60,000 nucleotides of DNA, taken from Symsagittifera roscoffensis (lineage: Eukaryota > Xenacoelomorpha > Acoela > Convolutidae). Positions 38,583-50,787 of the stretch are shown here, piece after piece (positions within the stretch are counted from its first letter, which is position 1; each line of letters starts with the position of its first letter). The position numbers and the translations under genes were made by a program. The stretch covers positions 1,448,201-1,508,200 of the forward strand of contig NC_087066.1 in assembly GCF_963678635.1 (NCBI RefSeq), written 5' to 3'. The notes under the pieces were generated by a model. The model saw only the letters and a list, made by a program, of their open reading frames with translations, was not told where the DNA came from and did no database searches.

Positions 38583-40229
38583 GAATGCCTCGAAATTTGA
38601 ATATCAAGCAAGGAGGTGAACTACGCCTAGAATAGTAGAAGAAACAAAAAATTATTTTTTAGGTTTGAAACAAAACTGGTTTGATCTATTCGGTTTTTCC
38701 GTTTGAATGATATGAAACTCAAGAGTTCAACTTTGTGTAGAATAGTAGAACAAACAAAAATTTATTTTTTAAGTCTGAAACAAAACTGGTCTGAACTATC
38801 CCTTTTTTCGTTTTGAATGACTTGAAACTTAAACATCATGCAATGAGGTCAACTATGTGTAGAATAGAAGAAAAATCAAAAATTTATTTTTTAAGTCTGA
38901 AACAAAACTGGTCTGAACTATCCCTTTTTTCGTTTTGAATGACTTGAAACTTAAACATCAAGCAATGAGGTCAACTATGTGTAGAATAGTAGAACAAACA
39001 AAAGTTATTTACTAGGTCTATAACAAAACTGGTCTGAATTTTTCCGTTTTTCTGTTTGAATGCCTCGAAACTTAAACACCAAGCAACGAGGTCAACTATG
39101 TGTACAATAGTAGAACACACAAAAACTTAATTTTTAGGTCTGAAACAGAACTGGTCTGATCTATTCCGTTTTTCATTTTGAATGAATTGAAATTCATTGA
39201 GGTCAACCATGTGTAGAATAGTAGAACAAACAAAAAGTTATTTTTAAGGCCTGATACAAAACTAGTCTGAACAATTCCATTTTTTAGTTTGAATGACTTG
39301 AAACTTAATCATCATGCAATTAGGTCAACTATATGTAGAATAGTAGAACAAACAAAAAATATTTTATAGGTCTCAAACAAAACTAGTCTGAACTATTCCG
39401 TTTTTCAGTTTGTATGACTTGAAACTTAAACATCAAGCAATGAGGTCAACTATGTGTACAACAGTAGAACACACAAAAACTTAATTTTTAGGTCTGAAAC
39501 AGAACTGGTCTGATCTATTCCGTTTTTCATTTTGAATGAATTGAAATTCATTGAGGTCAACCATGTGTAGAATAGTAGAACAAACAAAAAGTTATTTTTA
39601 AGGCCTGATACAAAACTAGTCTGAACAATTCCGTTTTTTAGTTTGAATGACTTGAAACTTAATCATCATGCAATTAGGTCAACTATATGTAGAGTAGTAG
39701 AACAAACAAAATTTTTTTTTTGAGTCTGAAACAAAACTGGTCTGAACTATCCTCTTTTTCATTTTGAATGACTTGAAAATTAAACATCAAGCATTGAGGT
39801 CAACTATGTGTAGAATATTAGAACAAACAAAATGTTATCTATTAGGTCTGTAACAAAACTGGTCTGAATTATTCCGTTTCTCTGTTTGAATGACTCGAAA
39901 CTTGAACATCAAGCAAGGAGGTGAACTATGTGTAGAATAGTAGAAGAAACAAAAAATATTTTTAGGTCTGAAACAAAAGTGGTTTGATCTATTCCGTTTT
40001 CAGATTGAATGAAACGAAACTCAATAAGATCAACTATGTGTAGAATAGTAGAACAAACAAAAATTTATTTTTTAAGTCTGAAATAAAATTCGTCTGAACT
40101 AAATTTTGAATCACTTGAACATTAAACATCAAGCAATGAGGTCAACTTTGTGTAGAATAGTAGAACAAACAAAAAGTTATTTATTAGGTCTGTAACAACA
40201 CTGGTCTGAATTATTCCGTTTTTCTGTTT
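38583..40229 (+). repeat. HOR1 unit C11, 1,647 bp, duplicate of C10
   Basis: Shares with C10 the converted M2 (38,705-38,814), the G to A at 39,279, TACAACAG at 39,462 and CTGAAATAAAATTCG at 40,084, all at 1,647-1,648 bp offsets. Four shared private markers make independent origin unlikely. Confidence 0.93.
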
Positions 40230-41876
40230 GAATGCCTCGAAATTTGAATATCAAGCAAGGAGGTGAACTACGCCTAGAATAGTAGAAGAAACAAAAAATT
40301 ATTTTTTAGGTTTGAAACAAAACTGGTTTGATCTATTCGGTTTTTCCGTTTGAATGATATGAAACTCAAGAGTTCAACTTTGTGTAGAATAGTAGAACAA
40401 ACAAAAAGTTATTTTTAGGGTCTGATACAAAATTAGTCTGAAAAATTCCGGTTTTTAGTTTGAATGACTTGAACCTTAAACATCATGCAATGAGGTCAAC
40501 TATGTGTAGAATAGAAGAAAAATCAAAAATTTATTTTTTAAGTCTGAAACAAAACTGGTCTGAACTATCCCTTTTTTCGTTTTGAATGACTTGAAACTTA
40601 AACATCAAGCAATGAGGTCAACTATGTGTAGAATAGTAGAACAAACAAAAGTTATTTACTAGGTCTATAACAAAACTGGTCTGAATTTTTCCGTTTTTCT
40701 GTTTGAATGCCTCGAAACTTAAACACCAAGCAACGAGGTCAACTATGTGTACAATAGTAGAATACACAAAAACTTAATTTTAGGTCTGAAACAGAACTGG
40801 TCTGATCTATTCCGTTTTTCATTTTGAATGAATTGAAATTCATTGAGGTCAACCATGTGTAGAATAGTAGAACAAACAAAAAGTTATTTTTAAGGCCTGA
40901 TACAAAACTAGTCTGAACAATTCCGTTTTTTAGTTTGAATGACTTGTAACTTAATCATCATGCAATTAGGTCAACTATATGTAGAATAGTAGAACAAACA
41001 AAAAATATTTTATAGGTCTCAAACAAAACTAGTCTGAACTATTCCGTTTTTCAGTTTGTATGACTTGAAACTTAAACATCAAGCAATGAGGCCAACTATG
41101 TGTACAATAGTAGAACACACAATAACTTAATTTTTAGGTCTGAAACAGAACTGGTCTGATCTATTCCGTTTTTCATTTTGAATGAATTGAAATTCATTGA
41201 GGTCAACCATGTGTAGAATAGTAGAACAAACAAAAAGTTATTTTTAAGGCCTGATACAAAACTAGTCTGAACAATTCCGTTTTTTAGTTTGAATGACTTG
41301 AAACTTAATCATCATGCAATTAGGTCAACTATATGTAGAGTAGTAGAACAAACAAAATTTTTTTTTTGAGTCTGAAACAAAACTGGTCTGAACTATCCTC
41401 TTTTTCATTTTGAATGACTTGAAAATTAAACATCAAGCATTGAGGTCAACTATGTGTAGAATATTAGAACAAACAAAATGTTATCTATTAGGTCTGTAAC
41501 AAAACTGGTCTGAATTATTCCGTTTCTCTGTTTGAATGACTCGAAACTTGAACATCAAGCAAGGAGGTGAACTATGTGTAGAATAGTAGAAGAAACAAAA
41601 AAATATTTTTAGGTCTGAAACAAAAGTGGTTTGATCTATTCCGTTTTCAGATTGAATGAAACGAAACTCAATAAGATCAACTATGTGTAGAATAGTAGAA
41701 CAAACAAAAATTTATTTTTTAAGTCTGAAACAAAATTCGTCTGAACTAAATTTTGAATCACTTGAACATTAAACATCAAGCAATGAGGTCAACTTTGTGT
41801 AGAATAGTAGAACAAACAAAAAGTTATTTATTAGGTCTGTAACAACACTGGTCTGAATTATTCCGTTTTTCTGTTT
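40230..41876 (+). repeat. HOR1 unit C12, 1,647 bp
   Basis: A complete 14-mer with the standard M2. Private variants include GAATACACAAAAAC (near 40,761), GACTTGTAACTTAATC (near 40,945), GAGGCCAACTATG (near 41,090) and ACACAATAACTTAA (near 41,117). Confidence 0.92.
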
Positions 41877-43525
41877 GAATGCCTCGAAATTTGAATATCA
41901 AGCAAGGAGGTGAACTACGCCTAGAATAGTAGAAGAAACAAAAAATTATTTTTTAGGTTTGAAACAAAACTGGTTTGATCTATTCGGTTTTTCCGTTTGA
42001 ATGATATGAAACTCAAGAGTTCAACTTTGTGTAGAATAGTAGAACAAACAAAAAGTTATTTTTAGGGTCTGATACAAAATTAGTCTGAAAAATTCCGGTT
42101 TTTAGTTTGAATGACTTGAACCTTAAACATCATGCAATGAGGTCAACTATGTGTAGAATAGAAGAAAAATCAAAAATTTATTTTTTAAGTCTGAAACAAA
42201 ACTGGTCTGAACTATCCCTTTTTTCGTTTTGAATGACTTGAAACTTAAACATCAAGCAATGAGGTCAACTATGTGTAGAATAGTAGAACAAACAAAAGTT
42301 ATTTACTAGGTCTATAACAAAACTGGTCTGAATTTTTCCGTTTTTCTGTTTGAATGCCTCGAAACTTAAACACCAAGCAACGAGGTCAACTATGTGTACA
42401 ATAGTAGAACACACAAAAACTTAATTTTTAGGTCTGAAACAGAACTGGTCTGATCTATTCCGTTTTTCATTTTGAATGAATTGAAATTCATTGAGGTCAA
42501 CCATGTGTAGAATAGTAGAACAAACAAAAAGTTATTTTTAAGGCCTGATACAAAACTAGTCTGAACAATTCCGTTTTTTAGTTTGAATGACTTGAAACTT
42601 AATCATCATGCAATTAGGTCAACTATATGTAGAATAGTAGAACAAACAAAAAATATTTTATAGGTCTCAAACAAAACTAGTCTGAACTATTCCGTTTTTC
42701 AGTTTGTATGACTTGAAACTTAAACATCAAGCAATGAGGTCAACTATGTGTACAATAGTAGAACACACAAAAACTTAATTTTTAGGTCTGAAACAGAACT
42801 GGTCTGATCTATTCCGTTTTTCATTTTGAATGAGTTGAAATTCATTGAGGTCAACCATGTGTAGAATAGTAGAACAAACAAAAAGTTATTTTTAAGGCCT
42901 GATACAAAACTAGTCTGAGCAATTCCGTTTTTTAGTTTGAATGACTTGAAACTTAATCATCATGCAATTAGGTCAACTATATGTAGAGTAGTAGAACAAA
43001 CAAAATTTTTTTTTTGAGTCTGAAACAAAACTTGGTCTGAACTATCCTCTTTTTCATTTTGAATGACTTGAAAATTAAACATCAAGCATTGAGGTCAACT
43101 ATGTGTAGAATATTAGAACAAACAAAATGTTATCTATTAGGTCTGTAACAAAACTGGTCTGAATTATTCCGTTTCTCTGTTTGAATGACTCGAAACTTGA
43201 ACATCAAGCAAGGAGGTGAACTATGTGTAGAATAGTAGAAGAAACAAAAAAATATTTTTAGGTCTGAAACAAAAGTGGTTTGATCTATTCCGTTTTCAGA
43301 TTGAATGAAACGAAACTCAATAAGATCAACTATGTGTAGAATAGTAGAACAAACAAAAATTTATTTTTTAAGTCTGAAACAAAATTCGTCTGAACTAAAT
43401 TTTGAATCACTTGAACATTAAACATCAAGCAATGAGGTCAACTTTGTGTAGAATAGTAGAACAAACAAAAAGTTATTTATTAGGTCTGTAACAACACTGG
43501 TCTGAATTATTCCGTTTTTCTGTTT
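41877..43525 (+). repeat. HOR1 unit C13, 1,649 bp
   Basis: A complete 14-mer. Private variants include GAATGAGTTGAAATTC in M9 (near 42,829), which breaks the dyad found in other copies, CTGAGCAATTCC (near 42,916) and an extra base in AAACTTGGTCTG (near 43,030). Confidence 0.92.
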
Positions 43526-44715
43526 GAATGCCTCGAAATTTGAATATCAAGCAAGGAGGTGAACTACGCCTAGAATAGTAGAAGAAACAAAAAATTATTT
43601 TTTAGGTTTGAAACAAAACTGGTTTGATCTATTCGGTTTTTCCGTTTGAATGATATGAAACTCAAGAGTTCAACTTTGTGTAGAATAGTAGAACAAACAA
43701 AAAGTTATTTTTAGGGTCTGATACAAAATTAGTCTGAAAAATTCCGGTTTTTAGTTTGAATGACTTGAACCTTAAACATCATGCAATGAGGTCAACTATG
43801 TGTAGAATAGAAGAAAAATCAAAAATTTATTTTTTAAGTCTGAAACAAAACTGGTCTGAACTATCCCTTTTTTCGTTTTGAATGAGGTCAACTATGTGTA
43901 GAATAGTAGAACAAACAAAAGTTATTTACTAGGTCTATAACAAAACTGGTCTGAATTTTTCCGTTTTTCTGTTTGAATGCCTCGAAACTTAAACACCAAG
44001 CAACGAGGTCAACTATGTGTACAATAGTAGAACACACAAAAATTTAATTTTTAGGTCTGAAACAGAACTGGTCTGATCTATTCCGTTTTTCATTTTGAAT
44101 GAATTGAAATTCATTGAGGTCAACCATGTGTAGAATAGTAGAACAAACAAAAAGTTATTTTTAAGGCCTGATACAAAACTAGTCTGAACAATTCCGTTTT
44201 TTAGTTTGAATGACTTGAAACTTAATCATCATGCAATTAGGTCAACTATATGTAGAATAGTAGAACAAACAAAAAATATTTTATAGGTCTCAAACAAAAC
44301 TAGTCTGAACTATTCCGTTTTTCAGTTTGTATGACTTGAAACTTAAACATCAAGCAATGAGGTCAACTATGTGTACAATAGTAGAACACACAAAAACTTA
44401 AATTTTAGGTCTGAAACAGAACTGGTCTGATCTATTCCGTTTTTCATTTTGAATGAATTGAAATTCATTGAGGTCAACCATGTGTAGAATAGTAGAACAA
44501 ACAAAAAGTTATTTTTAAGGCCTGATACAAAACTAGTCTGAACAATTCCGTTTTTTAGTTTGAATGACTTGAAACTTAATCATCATGCAATTAGGTCAAC
44601 TATATGTAGAGTAGTAGAACAAACAAAATTTTTTTTTTGAGTCTGAAACAAAACTGGTCTGAACTATCCTCTTTTTCATTTTGAATGACTTGAAAATTAA
44701 ACATCAAGCATTGAG
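43526..44715 (+). repeat. HOR1 terminal partial unit C14 (M1-M10, start of M11)
   Basis: M1 starts at 43,526, M2 at 43,648 and M3 at 43,758. M4 (43,880-43,974) is 95 bp: 26 bp are lost between two AATGA repeats, giving GAATGAGGTC. The unit then runs to the start of M11 and diverges at 44,716. Confidence 0.92.
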
Positions 44716-46080
44716 ATCAACTATGTGTAGAATAGTAGAACAAACAAAAAGTTATTTATTATGTCTGTAACAAAACTGGTCTGAATTATTCCTTTTCTCT
44801 GTTTGAATGCCTCGAAACTTGAACATCTAGCAAGGAAATGAACTATGTGTAGAATAGTAGAGGAAACAAAAAGTTATTTTTTAGGTCTGAAACAAAACTG
44901 GTCTGATCTATTCCGTTTTTCAGTTTGAATGAAACGAAACTCAATGAGATCAACTGTGTGTAGAATAGTAGAACAATTAAAAAGTTATTTTTAAGGTCTG
45001 ATACAAAACTAGTCTGAACAATTCCGCTTTTTAGTTTGAATGACTTGAAGCTTAAACATCATGCAATGAGGTCAACTATTTGTAGAATAGTAGAACAAAC
45101 AAAAAATTTTTTTTTAAGTCTGAAAAAAAAACTCGTCTGAACTATCCCCTTTTAAATTTTGAATGACTTGAAAATTAAACATCAAGCAAAGAGGTCAACT
45201 ATGTGTAGAATAGTAGAACAAACAAAAAGCTATTTATTATATCTGTAACAAAACTGGTCTGAATTATTCCGTTTTTCTGTTTGAATGCCTCGAAACTTGA
45301 ACATCAAGCAAGGAGGTGAACTATGTGTAGAATAGTAGAACAAACAAAAAATTACTTTTCAGGTCTGAAACAAAACTGGTCTGAACAATTCCGTTTTTTA
45401 GTCTGAATGACTTGAAACTTAAACATCATGCAATGAGGTCAACTATTTGTAGAATAGTAGAACAAACTAAAATTTATTTTTTAAGTCTGAAACAAAACTG
45501 GTCTGAACTTTTCCGTTTTTCAATTTGAATGACTTGAAACTTGAACATCAAGCAAGGAGGTGAAATATGTGTAGAATAGTAGAACAAACAAAAATTATTT
45601 TTTAGGTCTGAAACAAAACTGGTCTGAGCTATTCCGTTTTTCAGTTTGAATTTTGAACATCAAACAATTAGGTCAACTAAGCAAAAAATAGAAGAAAAAA
45701 CAAAAAGTTATTTTGTAGGTCTGAAACGAAACTGGTCTGAACTATCCCGTTTTTCAGTTTGAATGACTTGAAACTTAAACATCATGCAATGAGGTCAACT
45801 ATTTGTAGAATAGTAGAACAAACAAAAAAATTTTTTTTAAGTCTGAAAAAAAACTCGTCTGAACTATCCCCTTTTAAATTTTGAATGACTTGAAAATTAA
45901 ACATCAAGCAAAGAGGTCAACTATGTGTAGAATAGTAGAACAAACAAAAAGTTTTTTTTAGTTCTGAAACAAAACTGGTCTGAACTACTCCGTTTTTTAG
46001 TTTTAATGAATTGAAACTTCAAGATAAAGCAATGAGGTCAACTATGTGTAGAATAGTAGAACAATTAAAAAATCAATTTT
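44716..46080 (+). repeat. Right flank of HOR1: diverged abcd-like monomers
   Basis: Monomers of classes a to d continue with much lower similarity to HOR1. For example, a GAATGAAACGAAACTCAATG b-class monomer starts near 44,929. The unit ending CCCCTTTTAAATTTTGAATG is present twice, near 45,147 and 45,868. Nothing other than satellite is seen. Confidence 0.75.
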
Positions 46081-46330
46081 TAAGTGTGAAACAAAACTGG
46101 TCTGAACTATCCCTTTTTTCAGTTTGAAAGACTTGAAACTTAAACATCAAGCAAGGAGGTCAATTATGTGTGGAAAAGTAGAACAAACAAAAGGTTATTT
46201 TTTTAAGTCTGAAACAAAACTGGTCTGAACTATCCCTTTTTTCAGTTTGAAAGACTTGAAACTTAAACATCAAGCAAGGAGGTCAATTATGTGTAGAAAA
46301 GTAGAAAAAACAAAAGATTATTTTTTAGGT
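46081..46330 (+). repeat. 123-bp monomer duplicated in tandem
   Basis: ACAAAACTGGTCTGAAC followed by TATCCCTTTTTTCAG and a GAAAGACTTG monomer start occurs at 46,091 and 46,214, 123 bp apart, with only a few differences. This is a simple one-monomer duplication. Confidence 0.8.
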
Positions 46331-46994
46331 CTGAAACAAAACTGGTCTAAATTATCCCGTTCTCATTTCGAATGACTTGAAAATTAAACATCAAGTAATG
46401 AGTTCAACTATGTGTAGAATAGTAGAACAAACAAAAAATTATTTTTACGTTCTGAAACAAAACTGGTCTGAGCTATTCCGTTTTTCAGTTTGATGGTATG
46501 AAACTCAATGAGATCAACTGTGTATAATAGTACCACAAACAAAAAGTTATAATTTAGGTCTGAAACAAAATTGGTCTGAACAATTCCGATTTTCAGTTTG
46601 AATTTTGAAAATCAAGCAATTAGGTCAATTAAGTAAAGAATAGTAGAACAAACAAAAGTTATTTTGTAGGTCTGAAATGAAACTGGACTGAGCTATCCCC
46701 GTTTTTCAGTTTGAATGACTTGAAACTTAAACACCAAGCAAAGATGTCAACTATGGGTAGAATAGTAGAACAAACAAAAGGTTAGTTTTTAGTTCTGAAA
46801 TAAAAATGGTCTGAACTACTCCGTTTTTTAGTTTGAATGACTTGAAACTTAAACATCAAGCAAGGATGTCAATTGCGTGAAGAAAAGTAGAACAAACAGA
46901 AAGTTATTTTTTAGGTCTGAATTAAAACTTTTCTGAACTATTCCGTTTTTCAGTTTGAATGACTTGAAACTTGAACATCATGCAATGAGGTCAA
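46331..46994 (+). repeat. Diverged monomers
   Basis: About five to six monomers with private changes, including shortened starts such as GAATTTTGAAAATC (near 46,600) that lack about 10 bp. No internal repeat beyond the monomer was recognised. Confidence 0.7.
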
Positions 46995-47291
46995 CTATGT
47001 TTAGAATAGTAGAACAAACAAAAGGTTATTTTTAGGTCTGAAACAAAACTGGTCTGAGCCATTCCGTTTTTCAGTTTGAATGACTCCAAACCTAGACATC
47101 ATGCGATGAGGTCAACTATGTTTAGAATAGTAGAACAAACAAAAGGTTATTTTTAGGTCTGAAACAAAACTGGTCTGAGCCATTCCGTTTTTCAGTTTGA
47201 ATGACTCCAAACCTAGACATCATGCGATGAGGTCAACTATGTTTAGAATAGTAGAACAAACAAAAGGTTATTTTTAGGTCTGAAACAAAAC
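46995..47291 (+). repeat. 121-bp monomer present three times in a row
   Basis: The block AACTATGTTTAGAATAG to GGTTATTTTTAGGTCTG occurs near 46,994, 47,115 and 47,236. The complete monomer GAATGACTCCAAACCTAGAC starts at 47,078 and 47,199. The 121-bp offset and near identity show a young monomer-level amplification. Confidence 0.85.
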
Positions 47292-47987
47292 TGATCTAAA
47301 GTCTCCCGTTTATCATTTCGAATGACTTGAAAATTAAACATCAAGTAATGAATTCAACTATGTGTAGAAGAGTAGAAAAAAAAACTTATTTTTTAATTCT
47401 GAAACAAAACTGGTCTGAACTATTCCGTTTTTCAGTTTGAATGACTTGAAACGCAAACATCAAGCAAGGAGGTGAAATCTGTGTAGAATAGTAGATGAAA
47501 CAAAAATAATTTTTTAGGTCTGAAACAAAACTGGTCTGATCTATTCCGTTTTTCAGTTTGAATGAATTGAAACTCAAGGAGTTCAACTTTGTGTAGAATA
47601 GTAGAACAAACAAAAAGTAATTTTTAAGATCTGATACAAAATTAGTCTGAACAATTCCGTTTTTTTATTTTGAATGACTTGAAATTTAAACATCATGCAA
47701 TGAGGTCAACTATGTGTAGAATAGTAGAACGAACAAAAATTTATTTTTTAAGTCTGAAACAAAACTGGACTGAACTATCCCCTTTTTCATTTTGAATGAT
47801 TTGAAAACTAAACATCAAGCAATGAGGTCAACTATGTGTAGAATAGTAGAACAAACAAAAAGTTATTTACTAGGTCGATAACAAAACTGGTCTGAGTTAT
47901 TCCGTTTTTCTGTTTGAATGCCTAGAAACTTAAACACCAAGCAAAAAGGTCAACTATGGGTTGAATAGTAGAACAAACAAAAAGTTA
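47292..47987 (+). repeat. Diverged monomers with a-b-c order
   Basis: The order a (GATCTATTCC end), short b (GAATGAATTGAAACTCAAGG near 47,558), c (CATCATGCAATG) and d (GATTTGAAAACTAAAC) is visible. This again supports an ancestral abcd arrangement outside HOR1. Confidence 0.75.
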
Positions 47988-49163
47988 TTTTTTAGTTCTG
48001 AAACAAAACTGGTTTGAAATTTTCCGTTTTTCAATTTGAATAACTTGAAACTTGAACATCAAGCAAGGAGGTGAACTATGTGTAGAATAGTAGAACAAAA
48101 AAAAATTATTTATTATGTCTGAAACAAAACTGGTCTGAGCTATTCCGTTTTTCATCTTGAATGGTATGAAACTCAATGAGATCAACTGTGTTGAATAGTA
48201 CAACAAACAAAAAGTTATATTTTAAGTCTGAAACAAAACTGGTCTGAACAATTCCGTTTTTCAGTTCGAGTTTTGAACATCAAGCAATTATGTCAACTAA
48301 GTAAAGAATAGTAGAACAAACCAAAAAGTTATTTTGTAGGTCTGAAACGAAACTGGACTGAACTATCCCGTTTTTCAGTTTGACTGACTTGACACTTAAA
48401 CACCAAGCAAAGATGTCAACTATGGGTAGAATAGTAGAACAAACAAAAAGTTAATTTTTAGTTCTGAAACAAAACTGGTCTGAACTACTCCGTTTTTAGT
48501 TTAAATGAATTGAAACTTGAACATCATGCAATGAGGTCAACTATGTGTAGAATAGTAGAACAATTTAAAAATTAGTTTTTTAGTTCTGAAACAAAACTGG
48601 TTTGAAATTTTCCGTTTTTCAATTTGAATAACTTGAAACTTGAACATCAAGCAAGGAGGTGAACTATGTGTAGAATAGTAGAACAAACAAAAAATTATTT
48701 ATTAGGTCTGAAACAAAACTGGTCTGAGCTATTCCGTTTTTCATCTTGAATGGTATGAAACTCAATGAGATCAGCTGTGTTGAATAGTACAACAAACAAA
48801 AAAATATATTTTAAGTCTGAAACAAAACTGGTCTGAACAATTCCGAATTTCAGTTCGAGTTTTGAACATCAAGCAATTATGTCAACTAAGTAAAGAATAG
48901 TAGAACAAACCAAAAAGTTATTTTGTAGGTCTGAAACGAAACTGGACTGAATTATCCCGTTTTTCAGTTTGACTGACTTGACACTTAAACACCAAGCAAA
49001 GATGTCAACTATGGGTAGAATAGTAGAACAAACAAAAAGTTAATTTTTAGTTCTGAAACAAAACTGGTCTGAACTGATCCGTTTTTAGTTTGAATGAATT
49101 GAAACTTGAACATCATGCAATAAGGTCAACTATGTGTAGAATAGTAGAACAATTAAAAAATTA
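47988..49163 (+). repeat. 588-bp pentamer HOR, two copies
   Basis: GGTTTGAAATTTTCCG occurs at 48,011 and 48,599. The marker TGAATAGTACAACAAAC and the shortened start GAGTTTTGAACATC recur in step. The copies are about 47,988-48,575 and 48,576-49,163. Two of the five monomers are short, which explains 588 rather than about 605 bp. Confidence 0.83.
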
Positions 49164-50188
49164 GTTTTTAAGTCTGAAACAAAACTGGTCTGAACTATCC
49201 CGTTTTTCAGTTTGAAAGACTTGAAACTTAAACATCAAGCAAGGAGGTCAATTATAAGTAGAAAAGTAGAACAAACAGAAAGTTTTTTTTTAGGTCTGAA
49301 GTAAAACATTTCAGAATTATTCCGTTTTTCAGTTTGAATGACTTGAAACTTGAACATCATGCATTGTGGTCAACTATGTGTAGAATAACAGAACGAACCA
49401 AAAATTTGTTTTAGGTCTGAAACAAATCTGGTCTGAACTTTTCCGTTTTTCAGTTTGAATGACTTGAAACCTAAACATCATGCGATGAGGTCAACTATGT
49501 TTAGAAGAGTAGAACAAACAAAAGGTTAATTTTAGGTCTGAAACAAAGCTGGTCTGAGCCATTCCGTTTTTTTTTTCAGTTTGAATGACACCAAACTTAA
49601 ACATCAAGCAATGACGTCAAGTGTGTAGAGTAGTAGAAAAAACAAAAGACTATTTTTTGAATCTGACACAAAACTGGTCTAAAGTATCCCGTTTTTCATT
49701 TCGAATGACTTGAAAAATAAACATCAACCAATGAGTTCAACTATGTGTAGAAGAGTAGAACAAACAAAAACTTATTTTTTAATTCTTAAATAAAACTGGT
49801 CTGAACTATTCTGTTTTTCAGTTTAAATGACTTGAAACTTAAACATCAAGCAAGGAGGTCAACTATGTGTAGAATAATCGAACAAACAAAAGGTTATTTT
49901 TAGGTCTGAAAAAAAGCTGGTCTGAGCCATTCCGTTTTTCAATTTGAATGACTCCAAACTTAAACATCAAACAATGAGGTCAAGTGTGTAGAGTAGTAGA
50001 AAAAACAAAAGATTATTTTTAGGTCTGAAACAAAACTGGTCTAAAGTATCCCGTTTTTCATTTCGAATGACTTGAAAATTAAACATCAAGCAATGAGTTC
50101 AACTATGTGTAGAAGAGTAGAACAAAAACAAAAACTTATTTTTATATTCTGAAACAAAACTGGTCTGAACTATTCTGTTTTTCAGTTT
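49164..50188 (+). repeat. Diverged monomers related to HOR2
   Basis: Monomers resembling HOR2 N4-N8 appear singly, for example GACTCCAAACTTAAAC with TCAAGTGTGTAGAG near 49,950 and the TTTCGAATGACTTG junction near 50,060. This looks like the diverged edge of HOR2. An 8-10 base T run lies near 49,570. Confidence 0.72.
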
Positions 50189-50787
50189 GAATGACTTGAA
50201 ACTTAAACATCAAGCAAGGAGGTGAACTATGTGTAGAATAGTAGACGAAACAAATAATTATTTTTTAGGTCTGATACAAAACTGGTCTGATCTATTCCGT
50301 TTTTCAATTTGAATGAACTGAAACTCAAGGAGTTCAACTTTGTGTAGAATAGTAGAACAAACAAAAAGTAATTTTTAAGGTCTGATACAAAACTAGTCTG
50401 AACAATTCCGTATTTTAATTTGAATGACTTGAAACTTAAACATCATGCAATGAGGTCAACTATGTGTAGAATAGTAGAACAAACAAAAATTTATTTTTGA
50501 AGTCTGAAACAAAACTGGGCTGAACTATCCCCTTTTTCATTTTGAATGACTTAAAAATTAAACATCAAGCAAGGAGGTCAACTATGTGTAGAATAGTAGA
50601 ACAATTAAAAAATTAGTTTTTAAGTCTGAAGCAAAACTGGTCTGAACTATCCCGTTTTTCAGTTTGAAAGACTTGAAACTTAAACATCAAGCATGGAGGT
50701 CAATTATGTGTAGAAAAGTAGAACAAACAGAAAGTTATTTTATAGGTCTGAAGTAAATCTTTTCTGAATTATTCCGTTTTTCAGTTT
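50189..50787 (+). repeat. HOR2 shortened first unit, pentamer of 599 bp
   Basis: Contains N1, N2, N3, a related monomer with AGAACAATTAAAAAATTAG, and an N4-like monomer, then restarts at N1. Monomers N5-N8 are missing. Confidence 0.85.

Larger units (their letters stand above)
22010..44715 (+). repeat. HOR1: 14-monomer, 1,647-bp higher-order repeat array
   Basis: The diagnostic CGCCTAGAAT of monomer M1 lies at 22,491, 24,139, 25,444, 27,092, 28,739, 30,741, 32,035, 33,682, 35,329, 36,976, 38,624, 40,271, 41,918 and 43,567. Most intervals are 1,647-1,649 bp; exceptions are 1,305, 2,002 and 1,294. Reference monomers with lengths: M1 27,051 (122), M2 27,173 (110), M3 27,283 (122), M4 27,405 (121), M5 27,526 (122), M6 27,648 (111), M7 27,759 (120), M8 27,879 (122), M9 28,001 (111), M10 28,112 (121), M11 28,233 (122), M12 28,355 (120), M13 28,475 (101) and M14 28,576 (122). 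Copies usually differ at only a few bases by eye. The left edge lies between 22,010 and 22,031 (AATATTAG of M11 appears); the right edge is about 44,715 (TTGAGATC replaces TTGAGGTC). Confidence 0.96.

Noticed and set aside
22010-44715. HOR1 uniformity as an assembly collapse or expansion artefact
   Set aside because: Units differ by private substitutions, indels and structural variants that fall in a consistent order, which suggests real resolved copies. Read depth was not available, so exact copy number remains unproven.
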